DNA from: Pseudomonas sp. MTM4
GTDB taxonomy: Bacteria > Pseudomonadota > Gammaproteobacteria > Pseudomonadales > Pseudomonadaceae
Assembly: GCF_019355055.1 (NCBI RefSeq)
Contig: NZ_CP048411.1
Coordinates: 1 to 64,000, forward strand
Length of the DNA: 64,000 nt
Direction of reading: 5' to 3'
Shown here: positions 11,085-22,836 of the stretch, one piece after another
Numbering within the stretch: position 1 is the stretch's first letter
How the letters are laid out: every line of letters begins with the position of its first letter
Program-made: the position numbers and the translations under genes
Notes under the pieces: model-generated
The model's input: only the letters and a program-made list of their open reading frames with translations
What the model was told of the DNA's origin: nothing
The model's database searches: none

Positions 11085-11582
11085 ATGCTTTGCCACTCAC
11101 TTATAAGAAGAATATCGAGAGCAGTGGTTTTGCTGGGTCTGCTGTCTGGCCTTGCGGGTTGTTCGACCTGGTTCAGCGGCGATTTCAAAGATCCTCGGGT
11201 TCAGCTTACCGATGTTGAGATCATCAAGGCGAGACTCCTTGAGCAGCAGTTCATGCTGCGTTTTCGCATCGACAATCCCAATGAGCAGAGCCTACCTGTA
11301 CGTGGCCTGATCTATAGAGTTCATCTCAACGACATTGAGCTGGCGAGCGGCGAGTCCAGCGGCTGGACGACAGTTCCCGGTCATGGCTTCGACTACTACG
11401 AAGTGCCCATCCACACCAATCTCTGGCGGCATATGAAGTACATCGTGCGCTTGCTCGAGAAGCCGGATCGGCCGATCGCCTATCGTCTGGATGGTGAGCT
11501 GAAAACTGGTTTGATGCTCGGGCGACGCGTGCACATCTCCACCAATGGCGAGATAATCCCCGGCAACTTTATCCCGGAGTAG
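11085..11582 (+). CDS. LEA type 2 / WHy-domain lipoprotein
   Basis: This 165-residue protein has a lipoprotein signal peptide (VVLLGLLSGLAGC, lipobox LAGC), so it is probably anchored in the outer membrane. It is followed by a WHy/LEA_2 domain with the usual alternating beta pattern (VQLTDVEIIKARLLEQQFMLRF, then NPNEQSLPVRGL). Such domains are linked to stress tolerance, but the role of the bacterial lipoproteins is unclear. The ATG at 11085 has TTGGAGTACCGG upstream; a longer frame exists but puts the signal peptide in the middle. It starts a close cluster with the next two genes. Confidence 0.82.
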   Translation: MLCHSLIRRISRAVVLLGLLSGLAGCSTWFSGDFKDPRVQLTDVEIIKARLLEQQFMLRFRIDNPNEQSLPVRGLIYRVHLNDIELASGESSGWTTVPGHGFDYYEVPIHTNLWRHMKYIVRLLEKPDRPIAYRLDGELKTGLMLGRRVHISTNGEIIPGNFIPE

Positions 11583-11591
11583 CGACACCTC

Positions 11592-11783
11592 ATGAACCAC
11601 GAAACCCACGTGCACGGTCCCGATTGCAATCACGACCACGATCACGACCATGCACCTCATGTTCACGGCCCGCACTGCAATCACAGCCATGATCCGGTAC
11701 GCAATCCGCTGAAGGATGTCGGCCGCAACGACCCTTGCCCCTGCGGTAGCCAGAAAAAATTCAAGAAGTGCCACGGAGCCTGA
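11592..11783 (+). CDS. His-rich SEC-C motif mini-protein
   Basis: This 63-residue protein consists of an N-terminal His/Asp-rich segment (two HGPxCNH repeats separated by HDHDHDH) and a C-terminal SEC-C zinc-binding motif, [20 protein letters not shown] is best known from the SecA tail, where it binds Zn or Fe and contacts SecB and the ribosome; the same motif occurs on many small proteins. The His-rich head suggests metal binding or storage. It lies 9 bases after the WHy lipoprotein gene and 7 bases before the DUF2489 gene, so co-expression is likely. Confidence 0.85.
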   Translation: MNHETHVHGPDCNHDHDHDHAPHVHGPHCNHSHDPVRNPLKDVGRNDPCPCGSQKKFKKCHGA

Positions 11784-11790
11784 TCCGCTC

Positions 11791-12255
11791 ATGACGCCCC
11801 TTGCCATTGTGCTGTTCGTTGCTGGCCTGTTGCTGATTGTGGCGCTGGCTGGATACGCTCTGCATCTGTGGCGCAGGGTCTGGCGCAGAGAGCAACAACT
11901 CGCGGCCCTGCAGGCGCAGCAGCAAGTGGCGCTTGCGGCTGATCTGCGCGTGCTCGCCGGCAGCCTGCTCGACGAGCAGGTGCCGCTGATCGAAGGCGCG
12001 ATTCGGATCAAGGTTCTGCTGGACAATTACGATTCGAACCTTGGGCAGGATCCGCGCTGCCAAGTATTTCAGACGCTCTTCGAGGCAACCGAACAGGTAC
12101 CCACGCACGCCGCCTGGAAAGCCTTGGACAAAACCGAACGCCGCCGTCACGAAGCCAACTTCAGTGCGCTCGAACTGCAACACAAGGCAGCGGCTCGCCG
12201 GTCCGCTCGCTGGTTGCTCGACGACGTCTTGCCGAAAGCTCGGGAAGCCGCCTGA
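11791..12255 (+). CDS. DUF2489 family membrane-anchored protein
   Basis: This 154-residue protein has one N-terminal membrane helix (about residues 4-25, [25 protein letters not shown] has the hydrophobic core) followed by a Glu/Gln/Ala-rich helical region likely to form a coiled coil. The domain resembles DUF2489, whose function is unknown. The ATG at 11791 starts exactly at the membrane helix; an upstream in-frame extension overlaps the SEC-C gene and is rejected. Confidence 0.78.
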   Translation: MTPLAIVLFVAGLLLIVALAGYALHLWRRVWRREQQLAALQAQQQVALAADLRVLAGSLLDEQVPLIEGAIRIKVLLDNYDSNLGQDPRCQVFQTLFEATEQVPTHAAWKALDKTERRRHEANFSALELQHKAAARRSARWLLDDVLPKAREAA

Positions 12256-12323
12256 GCGCGACGGCATACGCATCGCATCCTCTATCCTGTCTATTCCTCA
12301 TGCCCTGCCTGCAAGGAGCCATC

Positions 12324-14861
12324 ATGTCTCTGCGTCTGCCGTTCGTTCTGTTTCGCCTGACTCTGGGCGCTGCATTGATCACTGGCGGCCTCAGCGGTTG
12401 TCAGGCCTACCTGGACAGTCGCTACAGCGACAGTCTTCCGCCCTCACATGGCGTCCAGGCAATTACCGGTCTGGACAAGAGCGTAAGTATTCGACGCAAC
12501 ACGCTGGGAATGCCGTTGATCGAGACGGCGACGTTCCACGATGCGTTGTTCGGCCTGGGTTATGTCCATGCCACTGATCGCTTGAGCCAGATGGTCAGCT
12601 TGCGTCTCATTGCTGAAGGGCGGCTTGCAGAGATGGCTGGGCCTGGTGTGCTGGATATCGATCGCTTCATGCGCGCTGTCGATCTTCGAAAAAGCGCTGC
12701 CGTGCTCTATCGCGATGCGTCGCCGCGCATGAAGCGCTTCTTCGAAGTCTATGCGCGAGGCGTCAATGCATACCTGTTCCGCCATCGCGACAGGCTGCCG
12801 ATGGATCTGGCTGCCGCCGACTACACCCCTGAATATTGGAAAGCTGAGGACTCGGTGCTGGTGTTCTGCCTGCTGAATTTCGGCCTGGCGGTGAATCTGC
12901 AGGAAGAAATCGCGTCGCTGGTCATGGCGCAGAAAGTCGGCAGCGACAAGCTCGCTTGGCTGATGCCCGTCTATCCTGACGAGGCGCTGCCATTCGAAGA
13001 GGCCCAGAAGCTTAAGGGACTCAAGTTGAGTGGAGACATACCGGGACTTGCTGCGCTCGATAACGCTGCTTCCCAGGTTGCCTCACTGAACATGCTGGGT
13101 GTCGCCGCTTCGAACAACTGGGCCGTATCCGGCAGCAACACCCGCAGCGGCAAACCGCTGATGGCCAATGACACGCACCTGCCGTTGTCGTTGCCCTCTT
13201 ACTGGAATTTCGTGCAGATCCGTTCGCCTAGATTCCAGGCTGCGGGGGTGACGATCGCAGGCGTGCCCGCCGTGGTCGCGGGCTTCAACGGCAAGCTCGG
13301 TTGGGGCATGACGATGGTCATGGGAGATAACCAGGATCTGTTTCTGGAGCAGGTACGCCGTGAGGGTGGCCGCTTGCTTTATCTCGCCGATGGTAAATGG
13401 GTGCCTGCCCGAGAGCGCCACGAGACTTTTTTCGTCAAAGGTGGACGGCCGCAGCGCGAGACAGTTTACGAGACCCGTAATGGCCCATTGCTGAACAGCG
13501 TACTGGGCGAGCGCAAGCATCCGTTGCAACCTTTGCAGCTGAGTAGCGGTTACGGGCTTGCGCTGAAAACCACGCAGTTCGAAGGCGATCGGTCGCTGGA
13601 TGCGTTTTTCGACCTGACTCGCGCGCAATCGGTGGATCAAGCGTTCGAGGCGGCTCGTGAAATCCGTGCCGCGGCACTCAATATCGTTTTTGCCGATGAG
13701 CAGAGCACCGGCTGGCAGGTGACCGGGCGCTATCCCAATCGTCGCGAAGGCCTGGGTCTTATGCCGTCACCAGGTTGGGAGGGCCGCTACGACTGGGATG
13801 GCTTCGCCGATCCCATGCTGCACCCCTATGATCAGGACCCGCCACGAGGCTGGCTGGCGACTGCCAATCAGCGCACCGTCGCCAAAGGCTACGGCATGCA
13901 GTTATCAAACTCCTGGTTTTACCCGGAACGTGGCGAGCGCATTGCCGAGCTGCTTGCTCAGGGCAAACAGGACAGCCGCAGTGCAATCGCCATGCAATAC
14001 GACCAGACCACGACCTTTGCTGCCAAGCTGCAAACGATGCTGCAGGCGCCAGGAATGGTCGAGTCGCTGAAAACCGCCATCGATACGCTCGCCGCACCTG
14101 AGCGAGACAGGGCGCGCGAGGCGCTTACGAGCCTTCTGAGGTTCGATGGTAAGCTCGCCGCAAACTCCGCCGACGCCGCTCTGTATGCCGCCTTCCTGAC
14201 GGAGTCGGCGCGACAGACCTTCCTCGACGAACTCGGGCCGGACACCAGTGCTGCATGGAAGGGACTGGTGGATATCGCCAACACATCCTACTCGGCGCAG
14301 GCGGACCACTTGCTCGGTCGCGACGACAGCCCGTTCTGGGATGACCTGAGCACGCCGCTAAAAGAGGACAAACCCGCCATTCTGGCGCGCTCCCTGGCAG
14401 CGGCAACCAAACGCATGGAAGCCGCCCAGGGGCTGGATCGCGGTGCCTGGCGCTGGGGTGGCTTGCACAGCTACACCTGGCAAACCGGGACCACACAGCT
14501 GGCGCCCTACATGTCGGCCAGTCAGCGTGCTGGGATCAACGCCATCGCCAACTATCTCGACCGCGGCCCGTTCGCGGCGGGAGGCGATCACAGCACCCTG
14601 AACGTTTCGGCTTATCGCTGGGGCGACAACTTCGATACCTGGTTGATCCCGGCCATGCGCATCATCGTCGATTTCGGACGCGATGAACCGATGATGGGAC
14701 TTAACAGCTCCGGTCAGTCAGGTAATCCGGCCAGCCCGCACTATGCCGACGGTATCGATGCGTGGTTGAAAGGCGGATACATGAGCTTTCCGTTCAAGGC
14801 CGAGAATCTGGACAACGTCTACGGTACTCAACGGCTATTGCTCACCCCGGCGCGCCAGTAG
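12324..14861 (+). CDS. quiP: Acyl-homoserine lactone acylase QuiP (penicillin acylase family)
   Basis: This Ntn-hydrolase of the penicillin amidase family hydrolyses the amide of long-chain acyl-homoserine lactones, inactivating quorum-sensing signals. The 845-residue precursor has a lipoprotein-like signal ([10 protein letters not shown]). It should self-cleave before Ser263 ([10 protein letters not shown]), which becomes the N-terminal nucleophile of the beta chain. Further family landmarks are [21 protein letters not shown] and [17 protein letters not shown] near the C-terminus. Whole-length similarity to QuiP of P. aeruginosa as I remember it is strong. The ATG at 12324 follows AAGGAGCCATC. 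Its true substrate in this organism is not shown by sequence. Confidence 0.85.
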   Translation: MSLRLPFVLFRLTLGAALITGGLSGCQAYLDSRYSDSLPPSHGVQAITGLDKSVSIRRNTLGMPLIETATFHDALFGLGYVHATDRLSQMVSLRLIAEGRLAEMAGPGVLDIDRFMRAVDLRKSAAVLYRDASPRMKRFFEVYARGVNAYLFRHRDRLPMDLAAADYTPEYWKAEDSVLVFCLLNFGLAVNLQEEIASLVMAQKVGSDKLAWLMPVYPDEALPFEEAQKLKGLKLSGDIPGLAALDNAASQVASLNMLGVAASNNWAVSGSNTRSGKPLMANDTHLPLSLPSYWNFVQIRSPRFQAAGVTIAGVPAVVAGFNGKLGWGMTMVMGDNQDLFLEQVRREGGRLLYLADGKWVPARERHETFFVKGGRPQRETVYETRNGPLLNSVLGERKHPLQPLQLSSGYGLALKTTQFEGDRSLDAFFDLTRAQSVDQAFEAAREIRAAALNIVFADEQSTGWQVTGRYPNRREGLGLMPSPGWEGRYDWDGFADPMLHPYDQDPPRGWLATANQRTVAKGYGMQLSNSWFYPERGERIAELLAQGKQDSRSAIAMQYDQTTTFAAKLQTMLQAPGMVESLKTAIDTLAAPERDRAREALTSLLRFDGKLAANSADAALYAAFLTESARQTFLDELGPDTSAAWKGLVDIANTSYSAQADHLLGRDDSPFWDDLSTPLKEDKPAILARSLAAATKRMEAAQGLDRGAWRWGGLHSYTWQTGTTQLAPYMSASQRAGINAIANYLDRGPFAAGGDHSTLNVSAYRWGDNFDTWLIPAMRIIVDFGRDEPMMGLNSSGQSGNPASPHYADGIDAWLKGGYMSFPFKAENLDNVYGTQRLLLTPARQ

Positions 14862-14873
14862 CGCCGGGTCAAC

Positions 14874-15572
14874 CTAGTGCGGTACCCGGGTCACTTCCAG
14901 CACGGTGATGGACGCCGGATCAGGGTAGTGCCAGCGCACATCGATGTCCCACAGGCGCGTGCCGTAACGGCGTGCCGGTGAAGGCGTCTGATAGGCCGGT
15001 CTCGGGTCCTGAGCCAGACACTGTTCGATCAACTCCTGCAGCGGCTCGCCCAACCGCAGGGCTTCGCTACGGGCCTGTTGCAGACTCGCCTCGGTCCAGT
15101 GCACGGTTATCGGCTCCGGCGCATCGGTCGCCAAGCCGTTGTACGCATTGGTGATTGCATCGGCATACGGCACGTAAGGTTTGATATCCAGCACCGGCGT
15201 GCCGTCCAGCAGATCGATTCCCGACAGCTGCAGACGGCCAGGTGCGATCCCTTCCAGCCTGACCACCGATTGTCCAATCCCATTCGGGCGGTGCGTGGAA
15301 CGGGTCGCAAAGACGCCCACCATACGGTTGCCACCTAGTCGCGGCGGACGTACCCGCAGGCGTGGCTCGGCTTCCAGCGTCTGATGGAAGAGAAATAGCA
15401 GCCAGACGTGACTGACCTGTTCGAGGCCTTCGATCGCATGGGCCTGGTCGAACGGCGGCAGCAACTCAAGAACGCCACGTGCCGCGGGCGCCAGTTGCGG
15501 CTGCCGAGGAATGGCGAACTTCTCCTTGAAGCAGGAGCGGATGAAACCAATGGGCGATACGGAATAGGACAT
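14874..15572 (-). CDS. trmO: tRNA (N6-threonylcarbamoyladenosine37-N6)-methyltransferase TrmO
   Basis: TrmO (TsaA/YaeB family) methylates t6A37 in ACY-decoding tRNA-Thr, using a single-beta-barrel SAM fold. The 232-residue protein shows the family features: PIGFIRSCFKEKFAIPRQP at the start, then FLFHQ, the block RSTHRPNGIGQSVVRL and DIKPYVPYAD. The ATG at 15572 is preferred because MSYSVSPIGFIRS begins the conserved domain, while eleven extra upstream residues are not family-like. It converges with quiP, leaving only 12 bases between stops. Confidence 0.9.
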   Translation of the reverse strand: MSYSVSPIGFIRSCFKEKFAIPRQPQLAPAARGVLELLPPFDQAHAIEGLEQVSHVWLLFLFHQTLEAEPRLRVRPPRLGGNRMVGVFATRSTHRPNGIGQSVVRLEGIAPGRLQLSGIDLLDGTPVLDIKPYVPYADAITNAYNGLATDAPEPITVHWTEASLQQARSEALRLGEPLQELIEQCLAQDPRPAYQTPSPARRYGTRLWDIDVRWHYPDPASITVLEVTRVPH

Positions 15573-15694
15573 GCGCGTGCTGTATGCGGTGAAGAAAGCG
15601 GCCATCTTACCTGCTGGCGCAGGGTGGTATGTTCAATGGCTGCGCAGCAGGCACCTCCGAAGGGAGGCTTGCCAAATAATCTTTCCATCCGCCC

Positions 15695-15724
15695 ACAAAA
15701 AAGCCCCGGTATGAACCGAGGCTT
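15695..15724 (-). terminator. Terminator downstream of tRNA-Asn
   Basis: Read on the minus strand, AAGCCTCGGT and ACCGGGGCTT form a 10-bp stem with one mismatch around a 4-base loop, followed by TTTTTT. It lies seven bases after the 3' end of the tRNA-Asn gene. Confidence 0.85.
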
Positions 15725-15731
15725 TGAAGTT

Positions 15732-15807
15732 TGGCTCCGCGACCTGGACTCGAACCAGGGACCCAATGATTAACAGTCATTTGCTCTACCGACTGAGCTA
15801 TCGCGGA
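15732..15807 (-). tRNA. tRNA-Asn (anticodon GTT)
   Basis: This 76-base minus-strand gene starts TCCGCGA and ends with the matching TCGCGGA complement plus GCCA. It has the D-loop AGCTCAGTCGGTAGAGC, the anticodon loop CTGTTAA and the T-arm GGTTCGAGTCC. The anticodon GTT is at 15772-15774. The CCA end is encoded. It follows the aminotransferase gene on the same strand and has its own terminator. Confidence 0.97.
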
Positions 15808-15858
15808 ACAGCGGTGCGTATCCTACTGTTTACAAAAGGGAAGTCAAGTCCTTGCCGA

Positions 15859-17055
15859 TCAGATCACCTGCACGATGGCGTCGGTGACGTGGTCCAGGTT
15901 GTTGTGGTTAAGCGCGGCCGCGCAGATGCGTCCGGTGCCGATGGCGTAGACGCCAAACTCGACGCGCAGGCGCTCGACCTGAGCGGCGGTCAGCCCGGAA
16001 TAGGAGAACATGCCGCGCTGCTTGGCGACGAAGCTGAAGTCCTGTTTGGCGCCTTTCTCGGCCAGCAGGCGGACCATGGTCAGGCGCATTTCGCGAATGC
16101 GGGTGCGCATCTCGCCCAGCTCGGCTTCCCACATGGCGCGCAGTTCCGCGTTGTTAAGCACGGCGGAAACCACGGTGGCGCCGTGAGTCGGCGGGTTGGA
16201 GTAGTTGGTGCGGATCACGCGCTTGATCTGCGACAGCACGCGGGTCGACTCTTCGCGGCTCTGGGTGACCATCGACAGCGCGCCGACGCGCTCGCCATAC
16301 AGCGAGAAGGATTTGGAGAACGAGCTAGAGACGAAGAAGGTCATGCCGGATTCGGCGAATAGGCGCACCGCAGCGGCGTCTTCCTCGATGCCGTCACCGA
16401 AGCCCTGGTAGGCGATGTCGATGAAGGGTACGTGATCTTTGGCACGCAGGACTTCCAGTACCTGCTTCCAGTCTTCGGGCAGCAGGTCGACGCCGGTGGG
16501 GTTGTGGCAGCAGGCGTGCAGCACGACGATGGAGCGGGGCGGAAGATTCTTCAGGTCTTCGAGCATGGCTGCGCGGTCGACGCCATGAGTGGCGGCATCG
16601 TAATAGGCGTAGTTTTGTACGGCGAAACCGGCGGATTCGAACAGGGCGCGATGATTTTCCCAGCTGGGGTTGCTGATGGCGACCACGGCATCCGGCAGGA
16701 TGCGCTTGAGGAAGTCGGCACCGATCTTCAGCGCGCCGGTGCCGCCTAGGGCTTGGCTGGTCACTACGCGGCCGTCGGCCACCAGCGCCGAATCCGCGCC
16801 GAATAGCAGTCCCTGAACCGCCATGTCATAGCTGGCGATCCCTTCGATGGGTAGGTAACCGCGCGGTGCGTTCAGCTCCAGGCGTGCCATTTCTGCAGCG
16901 GCAACTGCGCGCAACAGAGGAATGCGGCCTTCTTCGTTGTAATAAACGCCAACTCCCAAGTTGACCTTGTTCAGCCGCGTGTCGGCGTTGAAGGCTTCAT
17001 TGAGGCCGAGAATCGGATCGCGCGGCGCCATTTCGACAGCAGAGAACAAACTCAT
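15859..17055 (-). CDS. Aromatic/aspartate aminotransferase (class I PLP)
   Basis: This 398-residue enzyme of the AspC/TyrB type transfers amino groups between aspartate or aromatic amino acids and 2-oxo acids. It begins MSLFSAVEMAPRDPILGLNE. Landmarks are VVLHACCHNPTGVD, DIAYQGFG and the PLP-binding Lys near residue 248 in SSSFSKSFSLYGERVG; the C-terminal active-site Arg lies in GTGRIC. It is placed next to uvrB as in P. aeruginosa. The ATG at 17055 is the conserved start; the longer frame crosses the divergent uvrB promoter region. Whether it prefers aspartate or aromatic substrates cannot be settled by eye. Confidence 0.93.
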   Translation of the reverse strand: MSLFSAVEMAPRDPILGLNEAFNADTRLNKVNLGVGVYYNEEGRIPLLRAVAAAEMARLELNAPRGYLPIEGIASYDMAVQGLLFGADSALVADGRVVTSQALGGTGALKIGADFLKRILPDAVVAISNPSWENHRALFESAGFAVQNYAYYDAATHGVDRAAMLEDLKNLPPRSIVVLHACCHNPTGVDLLPEDWKQVLEVLRAKDHVPFIDIAYQGFGDGIEEDAAAVRLFAESGMTFFVSSSFSKSFSLYGERVGALSMVTQSREESTRVLSQIKRVIRTNYSNPPTHGATVVSAVLNNAELRAMWEAELGEMRTRIREMRLTMVRLLAEKGAKQDFSFVAKQRGMFSYSGLTAAQVERLRVEFGVYAIGTGRICAAALNHNNLDHVTDAIVQVI

Positions 17056-17295
17056 GGTGGGGAGGCTCGAAGAGAAGAAGGTGAGTGATACAGCACCCTC
17101 GCTTCGCGCTGAGGGCGGTGCGCAAACGGGGCAGGAGTATAGCCGCACCGGTCCTCGGTCGCGAGATGCCGGGGCGGTTTTTCTGACAGAATTGGCGCCC
17201 TTCGACAGCGCAGGGTTCCGCCTGGCATCGCTTCCGGATGGCACCCAAAATGTCACAATCGGCGCTCCAGCCGGTCCGCAACTCCAGAGGTCGTT

Positions 17296-19311
<2,016 letters not shown>

Positions 19312-19362
19312 GGGGGAAGAAGCGGGACGTTGCAGCGGTTGCAACACGTAGCCAAGTGGGTT

Positions 19363-19469
19363 GGATTAGCCGAGGGCGTAATCCGGCGTTCTCGGATCAA
19401 GCTTCATGTGTGCAGGCGGATGTGGCCAGTTCGCAGTAAACGATGGAGGCGCCTTCGGCGATTCCATCC
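19363..19469. repeat. Two palindromic repeat elements (types A and B)
   Basis: The uvrB-gltX gap holds element A, GGATTAGCCGAGGGCGTAATCC (19363-19384), and element B, ending GGCGCCTTCGGCGATTCCATCC (about 19436-19469). Each is an imperfect palindrome able to fold into a hairpin. Near-identical copies of both occur at 37561-37648 but in swapped order, marking them as dispersed REP-like elements. Confidence 0.7.
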
Positions 19470-19538
19470 GAACTGGAGCGTCTTACGGCGTGCCTGTTAC
19501 CATTCATCCCTTCGATTTACGTTCGTTCGAGATCTTTC

Positions 19539-21020
19539 ATGACCACCGTTCGCACCCGCATCGCGCCATCTCCCACTGGCGACCCGCACGTCGGCACAGC
19601 CTATATCGCGCTGTTCAACCTCTGCTTCGCCCGCCAGCATGGTGGTCAGTTCATTCTGCGTATCGAGGACACCGACCAGTTGCGCTCGACCCGCGAATCC
19701 GAACAGCAGATCTACGATGCCCTGCGCTGGTTGGGCATCGAATGGGACGAAGGCCCGGACGTCGGCGGCCCGCATGGCCCCTACCGGCAGAGCGAGCGTG
19801 GTGAGATCTACAAGAAGTACTCGGACGAACTGGTCGCCAAGGGCCATGCCTTCCCGTGCTTCTGCAGCGCCGAGCGCCTCGATCAGGTGCGCGCCGAGCA
19901 GATGGCCAATAAGGAAACCCCGCGCTACGACGGGCACTGCATGCACATCGCGCCAGCCGAGGCGCAACAGCGCATCGCCAGTGGCGAATCCCACGTGATC
20001 CGCATGAAAGTGCCCAGCGAAGGCATTTGCCAAGTGCAGGACATGCTGCGCGGCACCGTCGAGATCGGCTGGGACCGCATGGACATGCAGGTGCTGATGA
20101 AGGCTGATGGCCTGCCAACCTATTTCCTCGCCAACGTGGTCGATGACCACCTGATGGGCATCACCCACGTGCTGCGTGGCGAAGAGTGGCTGCCGTCGGC
20201 ACCCAAGCTGATCAAACTCTACGAATACTTCGGCTGGGAACAGCCGCAGCTGTGCTATATGCCGCTGCTGCGCAATCCGGACAAGAGCAAGTTGTCCAAG
20301 CGCAAGAACCCTACCTCGGTTACCTTCTACGAACGCATGGGCTTCATGCCCGAGGCGATGCTCAACTACCTGGGCCGCATGGGTTGGTCGATGCCCGACG
20401 AGCGTGAGAAATTCACCCTGGCGGAAATGATCGAGCACTTCGACATCAACCGCGTTTCCCTGGGCGGGCCGATCTTCGATGTTGAGAAACTGTCCTGGCT
20501 CAACGGTCAGTGGATCCGTGAGCTGAGCGTCGAGACCTTCGCCAGCCAGGTGCAGAAATGGGCGCTAAACCCCGAGTACCTGATGAAGATCGCACCGCAC
20601 GTGCAGGGTAGGGTGGAGACCTTCAGCCAGATCGCGCCGCTGGCCGGTTTCTTCTTCTCTGGTGCGCTGAACCTCGATCCGTCGCTATTCGCTCACAAGA
20701 AGCTGGACGAAATCCAGGTGCGTCAAGTGTTGCAACTGACGCTGTGGAAGCTCGAAGCGCTTCGCCATTGGGATAAGGAGCGCATCACTGATGTCATTCA
20801 GGCGGTGGCTGCGCACTTGGAGCTGAAACTACGTGACGTGATGCCGCTGATGTTCGCCGCGATCACCGGTCAGGCCAGTTCTGTGTCAGTGCTTGATGCT
20901 ATGGAGATTCTCGGTCCTGATCTGACTCGCTTCCGTCTGCGCCAGGCGTTGGAGTTGCTCGGCGGGGCGTCGAAGAAAGAAGTGAAGGAGTGGGAGAAGC
21001 TGTTGGCAGCGATTGTTTGA
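19539..21020 (+). CDS. gltX: Glutamyl-tRNA synthetase
   Basis: GltX charges tRNA-Glu with glutamate. The 493-residue class I enzyme has the HIGH-like motif in [14 protein letters not shown], the KMSKS-like [10 protein letters not shown] near residue 250 and the usual discriminating helical C-terminal anticodon-binding domain. The ATG at 19539 begins [14 protein letters not shown], the family start; the 32 codons upstream are not conserved. Two tRNA-Glu genes lie just downstream, so enzyme and substrate genes are neighbours, although the tRNAs have their own promoter. Confidence 0.97.
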   Translation: MTTVRTRIAPSPTGDPHVGTAYIALFNLCFARQHGGQFILRIEDTDQLRSTRESEQQIYDALRWLGIEWDEGPDVGGPHGPYRQSERGEIYKKYSDELVAKGHAFPCFCSAERLDQVRAEQMANKETPRYDGHCMHIAPAEAQQRIASGESHVIRMKVPSEGICQVQDMLRGTVEIGWDRMDMQVLMKADGLPTYFLANVVDDHLMGITHVLRGEEWLPSAPKLIKLYEYFGWEQPQLCYMPLLRNPDKSKLSKRKNPTSVTFYERMGFMPEAMLNYLGRMGWSMPDEREKFTLAEMIEHFDINRVSLGGPIFDVEKLSWLNGQWIRELSVETFASQVQKWALNPEYLMKIAPHVQGRVETFSQIAPLAGFFFSGALNLDPSLFAHKKLDEIQVRQVLQLTLWKLEALRHWDKERITDVIQAVAAHLELKLRDVMPLMFAAITGQASSVSVLDAMEILGPDLTRFRLRQALELLGGASKKEVKEWEKLLAAIV

Positions 21021-21076
21021 GCGGTTTTAAACGCTTCGTGAACTAGCCGGCACCTGCGATACGAAGCACAGGTTTC

Positions 21077-21100
21077 TGTGGGAGCGGGCTTGCTCGCGAA
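21077..21100. repeat. REP element
   Basis: GTGGGAGCGGGCTTGCTCGCG is the classic short palindromic REP of pseudomonads, in the gap after gltX. Only one copy is visible in this window. Confidence 0.75.
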
Positions 21101-21179
21101 AAATTTGAGACGCGCCATCCGTCGGCGGTAAGTAATTGTTCTTCTGTCGAAATTTCTTCACCGGCCAGTAAAAATTTCG

Positions 21180-21208
21180 TTGACACTGTGCAGGGTCGCC
21201 CCTAATAT
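21180..21208 (+). promoter_or_regulatory. Strong sigma70 promoter of the tRNA array
   Basis: A consensus TTGACA (21180-21185) and TAATAT (21203-21208) are exactly 17 bases apart, with an A/T-rich AAAATTTCG just upstream and a GC-rich discriminator (GCGCCCCGTCC) downstream. The GC-rich discriminator is typical of stringently controlled stable-RNA promoters. The first tRNA begins 19 bases after the -10. Confidence 0.88.
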
Positions 21209-21226
21209 GCGCCCCGTCCTCGAGAT

Positions 21227-21302
<76 letters not shown>

Positions 21303-21359
21303 ATCTCGGACGATGATTGCCACCGACACGCCTAGCGGCGGGTCGCGTAAGAAGGTTTT

Positions 21360-21435
21360 GTCCCCTTCGTCTAGTGGCCTAGGACACCGCCCTTTCACGG
21401 CGGTAACAGGGGTTCGAGTCCCCTAGGGGACGCCA
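21360..21435 (+). tRNA. tRNA-Glu (anticodon TTC), copy 1
   Basis: This 76-base gene has acceptor GTCCCCT/AGGGGAC, anticodon loop CTTTCAC (TTC at 21394-21396), T-arm GGTTCGAGTCC and encoded CCA. It lies 57 bases after tRNA-Ala copy 1, consistent with one precursor transcript. Confidence 0.97.
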
Positions 21436-21484
21436 TATTCCAGCAGCGTTGCGCAAGCATCGCGAGTCGGGAGACGTTAAATCC

Positions 21485-21560
<76 letters not shown>

Positions 21561-21603
21561 ATTTCCACGCGTTTCGGCAGTCGCTGAATCGTTCGAAGGT
21601 TTC

Positions 21604-21679
21604 GTCCCCTTCGTCTAGTGGCCTAGGACACCGCCCTTTCACGGCGGTAACAGGGGTTCGAGTCCCCTAGGGGACGCCA
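21604..21679 (+). tRNA. tRNA-Glu (anticodon TTC), copy 2
   Basis: The sequence is the same as copy 1 across 76 bases, 43 bases after tRNA-Ala copy 2. It is the last gene of the array and is followed by a terminator at 21704. Confidence 0.97.
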
Positions 21680-21703
21680 TTTTTATTGCCCGTTTTGGGC
21701 GCC

Positions 21704-21736
21704 AAAGGGTCATTTCTCACGAAGTGGCCCTTTTTG
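21704..21736 (+). terminator. Terminator of the tRNA array
   Basis: AAAGGGTCA and TGGCCCTTT form a 9-bp stem with one G-T pair around a 12-base loop, ending in TTTTT. It closes the Ala-Glu-Ala-Glu transcript. Confidence 0.82.
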
Positions 21737-21903
21737 TTTGGGCGCGTTTAAAGTGGGTGCAAGATCCCATTCATCCGGTTGAAACGGCTCGCTGTGCTGA
21801 ATGGTCCGTCATAGACGTTCGGCGCAGGCGTGACATCCAGCAGCGTCTAGCTTCCAATAGGAGTATTGCGTCTGACGGCGCACAGCACAGCGAGGAGGGA
21901 TGC

Positions 21904-22353
21904 ATGATTTGGGATCAAGCCGACGCGTTCATAATCGACATCGCAGTCGAGGCCGACCATATCGACGAGTTAGGCCATGCCAACAATGCGGTGTATGTCT
22001 CATGGTTGGAGCAGAGCGCCTGGCAGCACTCTCAGAGTCTGGGTCTGGGAGTGGAGGATTACCGCCGTCTGGATCGAGCAATGGCCGTGCTCAGGCATGA
22101 GATCGATTATCTGGCAGCGGCTTATCTGGGCGATCGCCTGCAGTTGGCAACCTGGATCGTCGATTCCGATCAGCGGTTGAAGATGAAGCGTAACTTCCAG
22201 TTGGTCAGGCCGGCAGATGGCACGACCCTGCTACGGGCTCAGACCACCTTCGTCTGCATTCAGATGTCGAGTGGCAAGCCCAAACGGATGCCGCTGGAGT
22301 TCGTGGAGGGGTACGGCCAGGCCTTGGTTCAGCCTTATCCCCTCGAACTCTAA
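21904..22353 (+). CDS. Acyl-CoA thioesterase, 4HBT hotdog family
   Basis: This 149-residue single-hotdog protein has the 4-hydroxybenzoyl-CoA thioesterase pattern: VEADHIDELGHANNAVYVSWLEQSAW contains the conserved Asp-x-x-Gly-His-x-Asn-N core, and LRHEIDYLAAAYLGD follows. It probably hydrolyses an acyl-CoA in the cytoplasm; the substrate is not predictable. The ATG at 21904 has the strong GCGAGGAGGGATGC ribosome-binding site. It converges with the small periplasmic protein gene. Confidence 0.88.
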   Translation: MIWDQADAFIIDIAVEADHIDELGHANNAVYVSWLEQSAWQHSQSLGLGVEDYRRLDRAMAVLRHEIDYLAAAYLGDRLQLATWIVDSDQRLKMKRNFQLVRPADGTTLLRAQTTFVCIQMSSGKPKRMPLEFVEGYGQALVQPYPLEL

Positions 22354-22364
22354 CGGGCCTCAAG

Positions 22365-22640
22365 TCAACGCTGTTCCGGTTTGCTCACATCGGCATCACG
22401 GCGTTCATCGGCGTCTTCGCGCCAATCGTCTTGTACTTCTTTTTTCATTTTTTCATCCAGGGTCGTGCCGTCTTCATTGACATCGGCAGTGTTGGCGCGC
22501 TGATGGTTTTCGCTCATGGCGCTGCCATGGGCGTCACTGGCGGCACCGTGTGTGCTGTCATGCATATCGTCCTGGTTAGCCATCGCGCCAGTGGCAATAA
22601 AGCTGGCAAAGACGGCGGCGGTAAGATGCGTGGTTTTCAT
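22365..22640 (-). CDS. Small secreted acidic protein (91 aa)
   Basis: The protein has a clear Sec signal peptide (MKTTHLTAAVFASFIATGAMA, cleavage after AMA at about residue 21), followed by a short, hydrophilic, His/Asp/Glu-rich tail without cysteines. It would be periplasmic and largely disordered. I do not recognise the family. The Shine-Dalgarno GGAGACTCCTATG context, read on the minus strand, supports the start at 22640. Confidence 0.72.
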   Translation of the reverse strand: MKTTHLTAAVFASFIATGAMANQDDMHDSTHGAASDAHGSAMSENHQRANTADVNEDGTTLDEKMKKEVQDDWREDADERRDADVSKPEQR

Positions 22641-22836
22641 AGGAGTCTCCGGTAGTGATTGGCCTACTCCCTAATTCCGACTCGATGCATGGAGGATTGT
22701 TCGCTCGCAGCGATTGAGCGCTCTGGTCGCGGGATGATGGATAATGGTGCCGCTCAGTCTGGCCTCGTCGTGGTTCGATGGGTATCGATCGCATTTTTCA
22801 AGTGGACCGATTCAGTTCAAATTCAAGGCAGGCCAG

